Shown here one piece after another: positions 1-8,407 of a stretch of DNA of 64,000 nt. How positions within the stretch are numbered: the stretch's first letter is position 1; every line of letters starts with the position of its first letter. This DNA is from Streptomyces sp. NRRL S-1022 (GTDB lineage Bacteria > Actinomycetota > Actinomycetes > Streptomycetales > Streptomycetaceae): the NCBI RefSeq assembly GCF_000720135.1, contig NZ_JOIU01000018.1, forward strand, positions 62,001 through 126,000, given 5' to 3'. The notes under the pieces were generated by a model, which was given only the letters and a program-made list of their open reading frames with translations, was not told the DNA's origin and made no database searches. A program made the translations under genes and the position numbers.

Positions 1-2
1 CG

Positions 3-1415
3 CTGCGCACAGCCCGGCCGCAGCACGTGCCCGCCGAGGAGGGCGGGCTCGTGCAGTCCACGCTGGCCGTGCCGATGGTCGCCCACGACACGGTGGTGGG
101 ACTCGCGCAGTTCGCCCGCACGAAGGGGAGCGAGCCCTTCGGCGAACGCGACCGGGACCTCGCGGTCGAACTGGCCGCGCGGGCCGCCGTCTGCATCGAC
201 AACGCGCGCCTGTACCGCCGGGAACACGAACGCGCGTTGATACTGCAACGGTCCCTGCTGCCGCCCGGCGACCCCGAGGCCTCCGGCCTGGACATCGCCT
301 GCCGCTACCTGCCGGGCAACGCGGCCACGGAGGTGGGCGGCGACTGGTTCGACGTCATCGAACTTCCCGGCCACCGTACGGCCCTGGTCGTCGGGGACGT
401 CATGGGCCGGGGCCTGCGGGCGGCGGTCGCGATGGGCGAACTGCGCACCGCCGTACGCACACTGGCCCTGCTGGACCTGGAACCGGCGGAGGTCCTCTCG
501 GCGCTGGACGAGATCGCGCGCGGCCTCGGCACGCCCGGCGGGGTCCAGCAGGCCACCCGTACGGCCCGCCAGCCCCGGGACGCCGACCTCTCCGAGGTGT
601 ACCTGGCGACGTGCGTGTACGCCGTGTACGACTCCGTCACCCGGCGCTGTACGTTCGCCAACGCCGGCCATCTGCCCCCGGTCCTGGTGGAACCCGGCGA
701 GGCGGCGCTGATGCTCGACGTGCCGCCCGGCATGCCGCTCGGCGTGGGGGGCGAGCCGTTCGAGGAGGTGGAGGTCGAACTCCCCGAGGGCGCGCTGCTC
801 GCGCTCTACACGGACGGCCTGGTCGAGTCCCGCGACCACCCGCTGGACGAGGGCCTGCAAGCCTTCGTGGGCGCGCTCACCGACCCCAGCCGGCCCCTGG
901 AGGACGTCTGCGACCACGTCCTCAACACCCTGGACACCCACCACGGTGAGGACGACATCGCCCTGCTCATGGCCCGGGTGCAGGGGCTGCCCGCCGAGTC
1001 CGTCGGAGACTGGACGCTGCCGCGCGAGCCGCGCAGTGTCGGGCGGGCCCGCGAGTACGCCCGCGGGCAGCTGCTCTCCTGGGATCTGGAGCCCCTGGTC
1101 GACACCACGGAGCTGCTGGTCAGCGAGCTGGTGACGAACGCGCTGCGCTACGGCGAGGGGGACATCCGGCTCCGGCTGCTGCTGGACCGCACCCTGGTCT
1201 GCGAGGTCTGGGACGCCGGCCTCGTCCAGCCCCGGCGCCGGCGGGCCCGGGACACCGACGAGGGCGGCCGGGGCCTGCAACTGGTCGGCCTCCTCAGCGC
1301 GGCCTGGGGCTCCCGGCGCACCCCCCGGGGCAAGACGGTGTGGTTCGAACTGCCCCTGCCGGGCGGCGACGGCACCCTCACCGACCCGGCGGAAGCCCTG
1401 CTGAGCCTGTTCTGA
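3..1415 (+). CDS. GAF / SpoIIE-type PP2C phosphatase / HATPase regulator (5' truncated by window)
   Basis: The reading frame is open from the left edge, so the N-terminus (probably more sensor sequence) lies outside the window. Visible order: the end of a GAF domain (about residues 1-60, ending CIDNARLYRRE), a SpoIIE-type PP2C phosphatase (GGDWFDVIEL and VVGDVMGRG carry the metal-binding Asp residues; LYTDGLVESR follows), then a C-terminal RsbW-like ATPase (SELVTNALRYGEG N-box, GGRGLQLV glycine box). Streptomyces has many such fusions; they usually control anti-sigma-factor antagonists in the cytosol. No anti-sigma or antagonist gene lies next to it here, so its partner cannot be named. The stop lies 27 bp from the convergent stop of the next gene. 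Confidence 0.88.
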   Translation: MRTARPQHVPAEEGGLVQSTLAVPMVAHDTVVGLAQFARTKGSEPFGERDRDLAVELAARAAVCIDNARLYRREHERALILQRSLLPPGDPEASGLDIACRYLPGNAATEVGGDWFDVIELPGHRTALVVGDVMGRGLRAAVAMGELRTAVRTLALLDLEPAEVLSALDEIARGLGTPGGVQQATRTARQPRDADLSEVYLATCVYAVYDSVTRRCTFANAGHLPPVLVEPGEAALMLDVPPGMPLGVGGEPFEEVEVELPEGALLALYTDGLVESRDHPLDEGLQAFVGALTDPSRPLEDVCDHVLNTLDTHHGEDDIALLMARVQGLPAESVGDWTLPREPRSVGRAREYARGQLLSWDLEPLVDTTELLVSELVTNALRYGEGDIRLRLLLDRTLVCEVWDAGLVQPRRRRARDTDEGGRGLQLVGLLSAAWGSRRTPRGKTVWFELPLPGGDGTLTDPAEALLSLF

Positions 1416-1442
1416 CCCGCCTGCCCGATCGCGCCGCAGAAC

Positions 1443-3017
1443 CTAGTCCTGGTGGCGGGAGCGGGTCCGGGGACCGCCGTAGGCCGCCGGAGGGCCGGCG
1501 TCCGGGGTCTCGGCGAGGAGGACGCCGCCGAGGACGGCCCCGGCCAGGCCCGCCGTGGCCGCCTCCGTGCCGAGGCGCGGGGTGCCGTACGCCCGTACGT
1601 CCCGCTCGGCCAGCCCCCGTGCCTCCCCGGCCACCGCATCGGCCCGGGCGGTGTTCCCCGCGGCCAGCTCCCGTACCGCCTCCGCCAGCCGGGCCCGGGC
1701 CTCGGCGCCCACCGCCCCCCGGTGCACCGCGACGAACTCCTCCGCCCCGGCCACGGAAGCCCGCGCCACGAGCAGCGCGGCGGTGTCCAGCACCCCCGAG
1801 CGCGCCCCGCCCGGCCGCTCGACGGCCCGGGTGATCCGGCGCAGCGCGTCCAGCGGATCGTACGGCCCGCCCGTCAGCTCCTCCCGGACCGCCGCCAGTA
1901 CCAGGTCGGCGTGCGCCGGCCGCGCCTGCGGCCCGGCCGTGGCGGGCCGTCCCGTCCCGCGCCGGGCCGCCGCCAGCTCCGCCTCCGCGCCGGTCAGCGC
2001 CGCCGGCACCAGCGCGGCCGCCTCCCGCAGCCGCGCCGCGAGCCGCTCCACCCCGTCCACCAGCACCCCCGCCTGCACCACCGCGCCCTCGCCGGCGCGC
2101 AGGTGCCGGACCGCCCGCTGCCGGTCGCCCGTGTCGGCGGCCTGGCGGGCCTCGTTGAGCCGCGCCGTGGCGAACAGCAGCCGGTCCTTCGCCTGTTCGA
2201 CGTACCCGGCGACGGGCCCGCCGGCCGGGGGCGCGTACCGCTCCCGGAGCGCCGCCAGCGTCTCCTGCGCGGTCACCGCCCGCGCCGCCAGCTCCCGGAA
2301 CCGCTCCTCGGCCGCCACGAGCGCCGCCCCCACCCCCCGGTCGCCGCCCTCCTCCGCCTCGTCCAGCCCGCGCAACCGGTCCAGCGCAGCCGCCTCCGCG
2401 TCCAGCCGGCGCCCGGCCTCCGCACAGCGGCCGATCACCCCGACCAGCGCCTGGCGCCGGGCGCCCGCCTCCTGCGGTACGCCCTCCTCGTACCGCCGCC
2501 AGATCGCGAACGCCGCCGACAGCTCGGTCTCCGCGGCGCGCAGCGCCTGGGTGAACGGCTCGGTCTGCTTCTCGCCGAACAGCTCCGCCACGAGAGTCAG
2601 TTCCTCCCTGCTGGCCCGTACGCAGTCGTCGGCCAGCCGCAGTGCCGCCCGCGCCTGACGCTCGGAGTCGGCCGGGGTCGGCACGGGCGGCTGCGCCGAG
2701 ACGGTGCCCGGAGTCGTCCGGGTCCGGGCCCGGCGGGTGCGCCGCAGGTAGCCGTACCCGGCCAGCGCCACGGCCGTCACCCCGGCGACGAGCGGCAGCA
2801 CCAGGTCGGCGGCCGACGTCCCGTCCTGCTGCGGGGCGGCCGCGCCCGGCACCGCACCGGCCGAGGCCACGGGAACCGGATCATGGAGCTCTGCCGTCAT
2901 CACCGGCAACACCAGCCATCCGGCTCCCGCCAGGGCACCCAGCACGGCATGCGTCACCCGCACCCGTATGTGCGCGGTGGCACGCCGGGGCCGGCCCCGG
3001 ATCAGGGAGGACGTCAC
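1443..3017 (-). CDS. Membrane protein with long helical region resembling the C-terminus of TPM-domain proteins
   Basis: 524 aa. Two N-terminal hydrophobic segments (about residues 24-42 and 70-88) precede about 400 residues of Ala/Glu/Arg-rich helix, probably coiled coil. Patterns such as FGEKQTEPFTQALRAAE and LDAEAAALDRLRGL recall the helical C-terminal half of streptomycete TPM-domain membrane proteins. The N-terminal TPM domain of those proteins is missing here; this rests on memory of the family and needs a profile search. The C-terminus has a second hydrophobic stretch (LAGAVLGGVLLAE). The GTG start is chosen because TACGCT (3025-3030) lies 7 nt upstream, the spacing of a leaderless promoter, and no Shine-Dalgarno is visible. 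Function unknown. Confidence 0.75.
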   Translation of the reverse strand: MTSSLIRGRPRRATAHIRVRVTHAVLGALAGAGWLVLPVMTAELHDPVPVASAGAVPGAAAPQQDGTSAADLVLPLVAGVTAVALAGYGYLRRTRRARTRTTPGTVSAQPPVPTPADSERQARAALRLADDCVRASREELTLVAELFGEKQTEPFTQALRAAETELSAAFAIWRRYEEGVPQEAGARRQALVGVIGRCAEAGRRLDAEAAALDRLRGLDEAEEGGDRGVGAALVAAEERFRELAARAVTAQETLAALRERYAPPAGGPVAGYVEQAKDRLLFATARLNEARQAADTGDRQRAVRHLRAGEGAVVQAGVLVDGVERLAARLREAAALVPAALTGAEAELAAARRGTGRPATAGPQARPAHADLVLAAVREELTGGPYDPLDALRRITRAVERPGGARSGVLDTAALLVARASVAGAEEFVAVHRGAVGAEARARLAEAVRELAAGNTARADAVAGEARGLAERDVRAYGTPRLGTEAATAGLAGAVLGGVLLAETPDAGPPAAYGGPRTRSRHQD

Positions 3018-3024
3018 ATTTCGG

Positions 3025-3030
3025 AGCGTA
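3025..3030 (-). promoter_or_regulatory. Candidate -10 (TACGCT) for leaderless start at 3017
   Basis: TACGCT on the minus strand fits the TANNNT -10 consensus. It is followed by exactly 7 nt and then the GTG at 3017. No ribosome binding site is present, so the mRNA may begin at the start codon. No good -35 was found. Confidence 0.45.
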
Positions 3031-3097
3031 TGGGCAGGTAGGCGGCTCCGCGAGCGGGACGGGGACGGGTGGGGGACCAGACGGACAGGGGGGCGGG

Positions 3098-4246
3098 ATG
3101 GACGAGAACGCGACGGACGGGCAGCCGGCTGACGACAGGCCGGCGGGCGGGGTGACAGCCGCGCAGCCCGAGCCCCCTTCCTCAGAGCCCCCTTCCTCCG
3201 GGCCCCCTTCCCCCCGGCCCCGCACCCGCAGGCGCCGCATCCTGCGTGTCGCCGCGCTGCTCCTCGCCCTCCTGCTGGTCCCGCTCCTCACCGCCGAGAC
3301 GGCGCTCCGGCTGAACTACACCGGCGACCCGGCACCCGGTACCAGGACCCGGCACCAGGACGCCCTCTGGCTGGGGCACGCCTGGGTGGACGGACGGAAG
3401 GGCGACCGGGACGTCGAGGCCCTCGCCGACCGGCTGCGCGGTACCGGCATCCGTGATCTGTACGTCCACTCCGGCCCCCTGGAACACGACGGCACCCTGC
3501 CCGCGTCGGCGTACCCGAAGGCCCGCCGGCTGACGGCGGCCGTCCACCGGGAGCTGCCCGGCGTCCGCGTCCAGGCCTGGCTCGGCGACAGGCTGGCCGG
3601 CGAGGGCCCCGACGGCCTGCGCCTCGACCGCAAGGCCACCCGCTCGGCGGTCCTCGCCTCCACCCGCGCCGTCCTCGCCGCCGGCTTCCAGGGCGTCCAC
3701 TTCGACCTCGAACCGCTGCACTCCGGCGACCGCGACTACCTGGACCTCCTCGACGACCTGCGCGCGCTCACCCACGCCCGGGGCGCCGTCCTCTCCGTCG
3801 CCGCCCACCAGATCGACCCGCTGCCCGCGTTCCACTCCTTCTGGGGTGCGACCACCGGCCACCCCAAGTGGTGGTCGCAGGCGTACTTCGGGCAGGTGGC
3901 CCGCCGCGTGGACCAGATCGCCGTCATGTCGTACGACACCATGCAGCCGCTGCAGAGCCTGTACGGCGGCTATGTGGCGCAGCAGACCAGCCTCGCCCTG
4001 GAGGTCACCCCGGACGGCACCGGCCTCCTGATGGGCCTGCCCTTCTACCACGAGAACCGGTTCGGGCACCGGGCCCGTGCCGAGACCGTCCCCGCGGCCG
4101 TACGGGGCGTGCGGCTGGGCCTGTCCCGCACGGACGCGGACCGGCGCGCCTTCGGCGTCGCCCTCTACGTGGACTTCGCGGCCACCGAGGCGGACTGGCG
4201 GGCGTACCGGGAGGGCTGGGCGGCTACGCCCCCGACCGCCTCCTGA
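3098..4246 (+). CDS. Membrane-anchored TIM-barrel-like (glycoside hydrolase 18-like) protein
   Basis: 382 aa from the ATG at 3098, which follows a G-rich stretch. Residues 1-45 are Pro/Ser/Arg-rich, then one membrane helix (ILRVAALLLALLLVPLLTA, about 48-66). The exported domain looks like a (beta/alpha)8 barrel: LYVHSGPLEHDG, FQGVHFDLEPL, VLSVAAHQIDPL, QIAVMSYDTMQPL and LMGLPFYHEN occur at the spacing expected of GH18-like folds. FDLEPL resembles the DxE end of the GH18 catalytic motif, but DxxDxDxE is not intact, so hydrolase activity is uncertain. Its 3' end overlaps that of sdhB by 23 bp on the opposite strand. Confidence 0.7.
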   Translation: MDENATDGQPADDRPAGGVTAAQPEPPSSEPPSSGPPSPRPRTRRRRILRVAALLLALLLVPLLTAETALRLNYTGDPAPGTRTRHQDALWLGHAWVDGRKGDRDVEALADRLRGTGIRDLYVHSGPLEHDGTLPASAYPKARRLTAAVHRELPGVRVQAWLGDRLAGEGPDGLRLDRKATRSAVLASTRAVLAAGFQGVHFDLEPLHSGDRDYLDLLDDLRALTHARGAVLSVAAHQIDPLPAFHSFWGATTGHPKWWSQAYFGQVARRVDQIAVMSYDTMQPLQSLYGGYVAQQTSLALEVTPDGTGLLMGLPFYHENRFGHRARAETVPAAVRGVRLGLSRTDADRRAFGVALYVDFAATEADWRAYREGWAATPPTAS

Positions 4247-4997
4247 TCTTCGAGCCCAGCCACACCAGCGGGTCGTACTTGCGGTCGGCCGCCCGTTCCT
4301 TCAGCGGGATCAGGGCGTTGTCGGTGATCCTGATGCCCTCGGGGCAGACCTCCGTGCAGCACTTGGTGATGTTGCAGTAGCCCAGGCCGTGGTCGTCCTG
4401 GGCGGTGCGCCCGCGGTCCAGGCCGGTGTCGGCCGCCGCGTCCAGCGGGTGCATGTCGAGTTCGGCGATCCGCATCAGGTACCGCGGCCCGGCGAACGCC
4501 TGCTTGTTCTCCTCGTGGTCGCGCACCACGTGGCAGGTGTTCTGGCACAGGTAGCACTCGATGCACTTGCGGAACTCCTGCGGACGGTCCACGTCCTCCT
4601 GGTACATGCGGTACTCGCCGGGGCCCAGACCGGCGGGCGGCACGAACGCCGGGACCTCGCGTGCCTTCTCGTAGTTGAAGCCGACGTCCGTCACCAGGTC
4701 CCGGATCACCGGGAAGGCGCGCAGCGGGGTGATCGTGATCGTCTCCGCCCGGTCGAAGACCGACATGCGGGTCATGCACAGCAGCCGCGGGCGGCCGTTG
4801 ATCTCCGCCGAGCACGAACCGCACTTGCCCGCCTTGCAGTTCCAGCGCACGGCCAGGTCGGGCGCCTGGGTGGCCTGGAGGCGGTGGACGATGTCCAGGA
4901 CCACCTCGCCGTCGTTCACCTCGACCGTGAAGTCCCGCAGGCCGCCGCCCTGTCCGTCGCCCCGCCACACCTGGAAGCGGGCTTCGTAGCTGCTCAC
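4224..4997 (-). CDS. sdhB: Succinate dehydrogenase/fumarate reductase iron-sulfur subunit
   Basis: 257 aa, cytoplasmic electron-transfer subunit between the SdhA flavin and the SdhC membrane anchor. All three cluster motifs are visible: CKAGKCGSCS plus a downstream Cys (LLCM) for [2Fe-2S], near residues 54-74; CIECYLCQNTC for [4Fe-4S] near 145; and CNITKCCTEVCPEG near 210 for the remaining cluster. The GTG start at 4997 overlaps the sdhA stop as GTGA, indicating translational coupling; longer starts would lie inside sdhA. The order sdhC-sdhA-sdhB without sdhD matches the mycobacterial Sdh1 type (Rv0247c-Rv0249c) rather than a four-subunit enzyme. Its stop overlaps the convergent upstream gene. 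Confidence 0.95.
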   Translation of the reverse strand: MSSYEARFQVWRGDGQGGGLRDFTVEVNDGEVVLDIVHRLQATQAPDLAVRWNCKAGKCGSCSAEINGRPRLLCMTRMSVFDRAETITITPLRAFPVIRDLVTDVGFNYEKAREVPAFVPPAGLGPGEYRMYQEDVDRPQEFRKCIECYLCQNTCHVVRDHEENKQAFAGPRYLMRIAELDMHPLDAAADTGLDRGRTAQDDHGLGYCNITKCCTEVCPEGIRITDNALIPLKERAADRKYDPLVWLGSKIRRRSGA

Positions 4998-6931
4998 TCG
5001 TACAGCTCCTCTTCGGCGAAGTACTTGACCAGCTCCTCCTTCTCGAAGAGGGCGAGCAGGTCCGGGCGGACGGGGGCGGTGGTCTCGCGGGCGAGGCGGA
5101 TCTGGCCCCGGGCGGGGTCGGTCGCGGCGAGGCCGCCGGAGGGGTCGGCGAGGGTGCACAGCAGGTTCACGTTGCGCCAGGCCCGGTCCATCGCCGGATG
5201 GTCCTCGCGGGTGTGCCCGCCGCGCGACTCGGTGCGCTCCAGGGCGGACCGGGCCACGCACTCGCTGACCAGCAGCATGTTCCTGAGGTCGAGGGCGAGG
5301 TGCCAGCCGGGGTTGAACTGGCGGTGGCCCTCGACACCGGCCCGCCGGGCCCGGGTCCGCAGCTCGGCCAGCCGGTGCAGGGCCTGCTCCATCTCGCCCT
5401 CGCGGCGGATGATGCCGACCAGGTCGTTCATGGCCTGCTGGAGTTCCTGGTGCAGGGTGTACGGGTTCTCCGGCGGGCCCGCCGCCCCGTCGCCCTCCGC
5501 CTCCGCGGAGAAGGGCCGCAGGGCCTCCGCCGCTGCCGTGTCGACCTGGGTCTCGTCCACCGGCGGACGCCGGCCCGCCAGGCCCTGCGCGTACTCGGCC
5601 GCGTGCCAGCCGGCGCGGCGGCCGAAGACCAGCAGGTCGGACAGGGAGTTGCCGCCGAGCCGGTTGGAGCCGTGCATGCCGCCGGCCACCTCACCGGCCG
5701 CGTACAGCCCCGGCACCCCGCGGGCCGCCGCCGTGTCGGAGTCGACCGCGATGCCGCCCATGACGTAGTGGCAGGTCGGCCCGACCTCCATCGCCTCGGC
5801 CGTGATGTCGACGTCCGCCAGCTCCTTGAACTGGTGGTACATCGACGGCAGCCGGCGCCGGATCACCTCGGCGGGCATCCGGGTCGACACGTCCAGGAAG
5901 ACGCCGCCGTGCGGCGAGCCCCGGCCCGCCTTGACCTCGGCGTTGATCGCGCGGGCCACCTCGTCGCGGGGGAGCAGTTCGGGCGGGCGCCGGTTGTGGT
6001 CCGGGTCCTCGTACCACCGGTCGGCCTCCTCCTCCGACTCGGCGTACTTCTCCTTGAAGACGTCCGGGACGTAGTCGAACATGAACCGCTTGCCCTCGGA
6101 GTTGCGCAGCACCCCGCCGTCCCCGCGCACCGACTCGGTGACGAGGATGCCCTTGACCGACGGCGGCCAGACCATGCCGGTCGGGTGGAACTGCACGAAC
6201 TCCATGTTCAGCAGCGGCGCGCCGGCCAGCAGCGCCAGCGCGTGGCCGTCGCCGGTGTACTCCCACGAGTTCGACGTGACCTTGAAGGACTTGCCGATCC
6301 CGCCGGTGGCGACCACGACCGCGGGGGCCTCCAGGACGAAGAAGCGCCCGCTCTCCCGCTCGTAGGCGAACACGCCCGAGACGCGGTCGCCGTCCTTGAG
6401 GATCCTGGTGACCGTGCACTCCTGGAAGACCTTCAGCCGGGACTCGTAGTCCCCGGTCTCCTTGAAGTCCTCCTGCTGGAGCGCGACGGTCTTCTGCTGG
6501 AGCGTGCGGATCAGCTCCAGACCGGTGCGGTCGCCCACATGGGCCAGCCGCGGGTACTCGTGGCCGCCGAAGTTGCGCTGCGAGATCCGGCCGTCCTTCG
6601 TCCGGTCGAACAGCGCGCCCCAGGTCTCCAGCTCCCACACTCGCTCGGGGGCCTCCTGGGCGTGCAGCTCGGCCATCCGCCACTGGTTGAGGAACTTGCC
6701 GCCGCGCAGGGTGTCGCGGAAGTGCACCTGCCAGTTGTCGTGCTCGTTGGCGTTGGCCATCGCGGCCGCGATGCCGCCCTCGGCCATCACGGTATGTGCC
6801 TTGCCGAACAGCGACTTGCAGATCACCGCCGTACGGGCGCCCCGCTCGCGCGCCTCGATCGCGGCCCGCAGCCCGGCGCCGCCGGCACCGACCACGACGA
6901 CGTCCCACTCCTGCCGGTCCACCACGGACAT
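4994..6931 (-). CDS. sdhA: Succinate dehydrogenase/fumarate reductase flavoprotein subunit
   Basis: 645 aa catalytic subunit that oxidises succinate to fumarate at a covalently bound FAD. The dinucleotide-binding VVVGAGGAGLRAAIEA is at residues 11-26. KAHTVMAEGGIAAA contains the His expected to bind FAD covalently. FVQFHPTGM and GSNRLGGNSLSDLLVFGRR are the substrate and flavin motifs, and the C-terminal helical domain (HLALDLRNMLLVSE) is complete. It starts 16 bp after the sdhC stop and overlaps sdhB by 4 bp, so sdhCAB is one operon. At 645 aa it is slightly longer than the roughly 590 aa of classical SdhA, in keeping with the Sdh1 class. Confidence 0.96.
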   Translation of the reverse strand: MSVVDRQEWDVVVVGAGGAGLRAAIEARERGARTAVICKSLFGKAHTVMAEGGIAAAMANANEHDNWQVHFRDTLRGGKFLNQWRMAELHAQEAPERVWELETWGALFDRTKDGRISQRNFGGHEYPRLAHVGDRTGLELIRTLQQKTVALQQEDFKETGDYESRLKVFQECTVTRILKDGDRVSGVFAYERESGRFFVLEAPAVVVATGGIGKSFKVTSNSWEYTGDGHALALLAGAPLLNMEFVQFHPTGMVWPPSVKGILVTESVRGDGGVLRNSEGKRFMFDYVPDVFKEKYAESEEEADRWYEDPDHNRRPPELLPRDEVARAINAEVKAGRGSPHGGVFLDVSTRMPAEVIRRRLPSMYHQFKELADVDITAEAMEVGPTCHYVMGGIAVDSDTAAARGVPGLYAAGEVAGGMHGSNRLGGNSLSDLLVFGRRAGWHAAEYAQGLAGRRPPVDETQVDTAAAEALRPFSAEAEGDGAAGPPENPYTLHQELQQAMNDLVGIIRREGEMEQALHRLAELRTRARRAGVEGHRQFNPGWHLALDLRNMLLVSECVARSALERTESRGGHTREDHPAMDRAWRNVNLLCTLADPSGGLAATDPARGQIRLARETTAPVRPDLLALFEKEELVKYFAEEELYE

Positions 6932-6947
6932 CAGAAGGCCTCACTCA

Positions 6948-7769
6948 TCAGAAGAACCTCGGATCGTCGAAGACCCCGGACGCGACGAGGTAGACGTAGA
7001 AGTCGGCGAGCGCCACGCTCAGCAGCGACGCCCACGCCAGCTGCATGTGGCGGGCGTTGAGCCGGCCCACGAACTGCCACGCCCGGTAGCGCAGCGGGTG
7101 CTTCGAGAAGTGCTTGAGCTTGCCGCCGACGATGTGCCGGCAGGAGTGGCAGGAGAGGGTGTACGCCCAGATCAGCGCGATGTTGGCCAGGAAGACCAGG
7201 GTGCCCAGGCCCATGTGGCCCCAGCGGTAGTGCGTGTCCCGGAAGGCCAGCACGGTGTCGTACGTCAGCACGCCGGCCACCAGCAGGGCGGCGTAGAAGA
7301 AGTACCGGTGGACGTTCTGCAGGATCAGCGGGAAACGGGTCTCGCCGCTGTACGTGCGGTGCGGCTCGGCCACCGCGCAGGCGGGCGGTGAGGCCCAGAA
7401 GGCGCGGTAGTACGCCTTGCGGTAGTAGTAGCAGGTCAGCCGGAAGCCGAGCGGGAAGATCAGGATGATGACGGCGGGGGAGATGCCCCACCAGGCCCCG
7501 AAGAGGTCGGCGTTCGGCCCGGCGCGCATGGTCCGGCAGTTCTCCGCCAGGCACGGCGAGTAGAACGGCGAGACGTACGGCGCCGCGTAGTAGTGGGCAT
7601 TGGCGAACGCCCGCCAGGTGGAGTAGACGACGAACGCGAACAGACCGGCCGCGGTGACGGCGGGCGCCAGCCACCAGCGGTCGGTCCGCAGGTGCGGTGC
7701 GGCGATCGCGGCGCGCGTACGGGTGTGCACGCCGCCGCGGTTCTGTCGGGGTTCCGTACCAGTGGCCAA
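6948..7769 (-). CDS. sdhC: Succinate dehydrogenase cytochrome b membrane anchor
   Basis: 273 aa with about five membrane helices (for example WWLAPAVTAAGLFAFVVYS, AVIILIFPLGFRLTCYYY, YFFYAALLVAGVLTYDTV). Conserved His residues in LQNVHRYFF and RWGHMGLG are candidate heme ligands, and LSCHSCRH precedes the last part. A single large anchor instead of SdhC plus SdhD fits the three-subunit Sdh1 class, in which electrons go to menaquinone. The start is a TTG at 7769, supported by GGAG seven nt upstream; an internal GTG 13 codons later has no comparable site. It is preceded by a small gene 33 bp upstream in the same operon. Confidence 0.88.
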   Translation of the reverse strand: MATGTEPRQNRGGVHTRTRAAIAAPHLRTDRWWLAPAVTAAGLFAFVVYSTWRAFANAHYYAAPYVSPFYSPCLAENCRTMRAGPNADLFGAWWGISPAVIILIFPLGFRLTCYYYRKAYYRAFWASPPACAVAEPHRTYSGETRFPLILQNVHRYFFYAALLVAGVLTYDTVLAFRDTHYRWGHMGLGTLVFLANIALIWAYTLSCHSCRHIVGGKLKHFSKHPLRYRAWQFVGRLNARHMQLAWASLLSVALADFYVYLVASGVFDDPRFF

Positions 7770-7802
7770 GTCAGGACTCCGGTCGGTAGGGGGAGTGACG
7801 GG

Positions 7803-8093
7803 TCAGGGGGCGCGGCGGTCGCGGGCGCCCAGTCCCTCGTCGTCCGAGTCCGTCCACAGGCTGATGTCGTAGGGCGCGTCGGAGATGGTGACGAGGTCGG
7901 GCCGGTGCGACGCGATCGGGGCGGCGGCTGCCTCCCGCAGCAGTGCCAGGCTCTCGCGCAGGTGTTCGGCGTCCAGCCGCACCCGGCGTATCTCCAGGCC
8001 CGAGCTGCCGAGCTGGTGTTCCAGGCGGCCCAGCGACCGGTGGAGGTCGTCGAGGCAGCGCTGTACGGCGTTGATGTCGTCGTGCACGGACAT
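7803..8093 (-). CDS. Small helical protein at the head of the sdh operon
   Basis: 96 aa starting MSVHDDINAVQRCLDDLHRS, almost entirely helical with heptad-like Leu spacing to about residue 60, then an acidic tail (LWTDSDDEG). No family recognised. The ATG at 8093 is preceded by GAGGGCAAG; a longer version from 8144 is possible but runs through the apparent ribosome binding site. It lies 33 bp before sdhC on the same strand and is probably the first gene of the sdh transcript. A regulator or assembly helper of Sdh is possible, but this rests only on position. Confidence 0.6.
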   Translation of the reverse strand: MSVHDDINAVQRCLDDLHRSLGRLEHQLGSSGLEIRRVRLDAEHLRESLALLREAAAAPIASHRPDLVTISDAPYDISLWTDSDDEGLGARDRRAP

Positions 8094-8407
8094 GACTTGC
8101 CCTCGCTTCCGCGGGTCCGGCGGGTCATGGGCGGCAACGTGCATGCGCCTTGGAGTGTTGCGCCTCGCGCCTGCCGGTGTGAAGGGATGTGCAGCGATTG
8201 GCCGGGGCGTACGGGTGCATCGCCCGGTGTGTTGCGCCGCACGGGTGGGCTTACCGGCCGTCGTCGCCGTGTCGCCCGCTGTTGCCGGATCCTTTCCTCT
8301 TCAGTGGCCGCATAGATCTGATCAGCTCCATATACCGCCGAACGTGATCAGCTCCATATACCGACAAATGCGAGCATAAGGCCCGTGGCTTCCCGGAGGT
8401 AGCAGAG
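8094..8407. other. Divergent intergenic region between sdh operon and LpqW-like gene
   Basis: 314 bp without a convincing gene. The left part (8155-8164 and 8229-8238) holds two copies of GTGTTGCGCC. The right part (8310-8380) is AT-rich for this genome and carries a perfect 19-bp direct repeat, listed separately. Promoters for both flanking operons must lie here. Confidence 0.6.
8319..8363. repeat. Two perfect 19-bp direct repeats, candidate operator
   Basis: TGATCAGCTCCATATACCG occurs at 8319-8337 and again at 8345-8363, 26 bp start to start with a 7-bp spacer. Each unit starts with the palindrome TGATCA. They end 44 bp before the ATG at 8408, where a promoter and operator would be expected. 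Confidence 0.75.
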
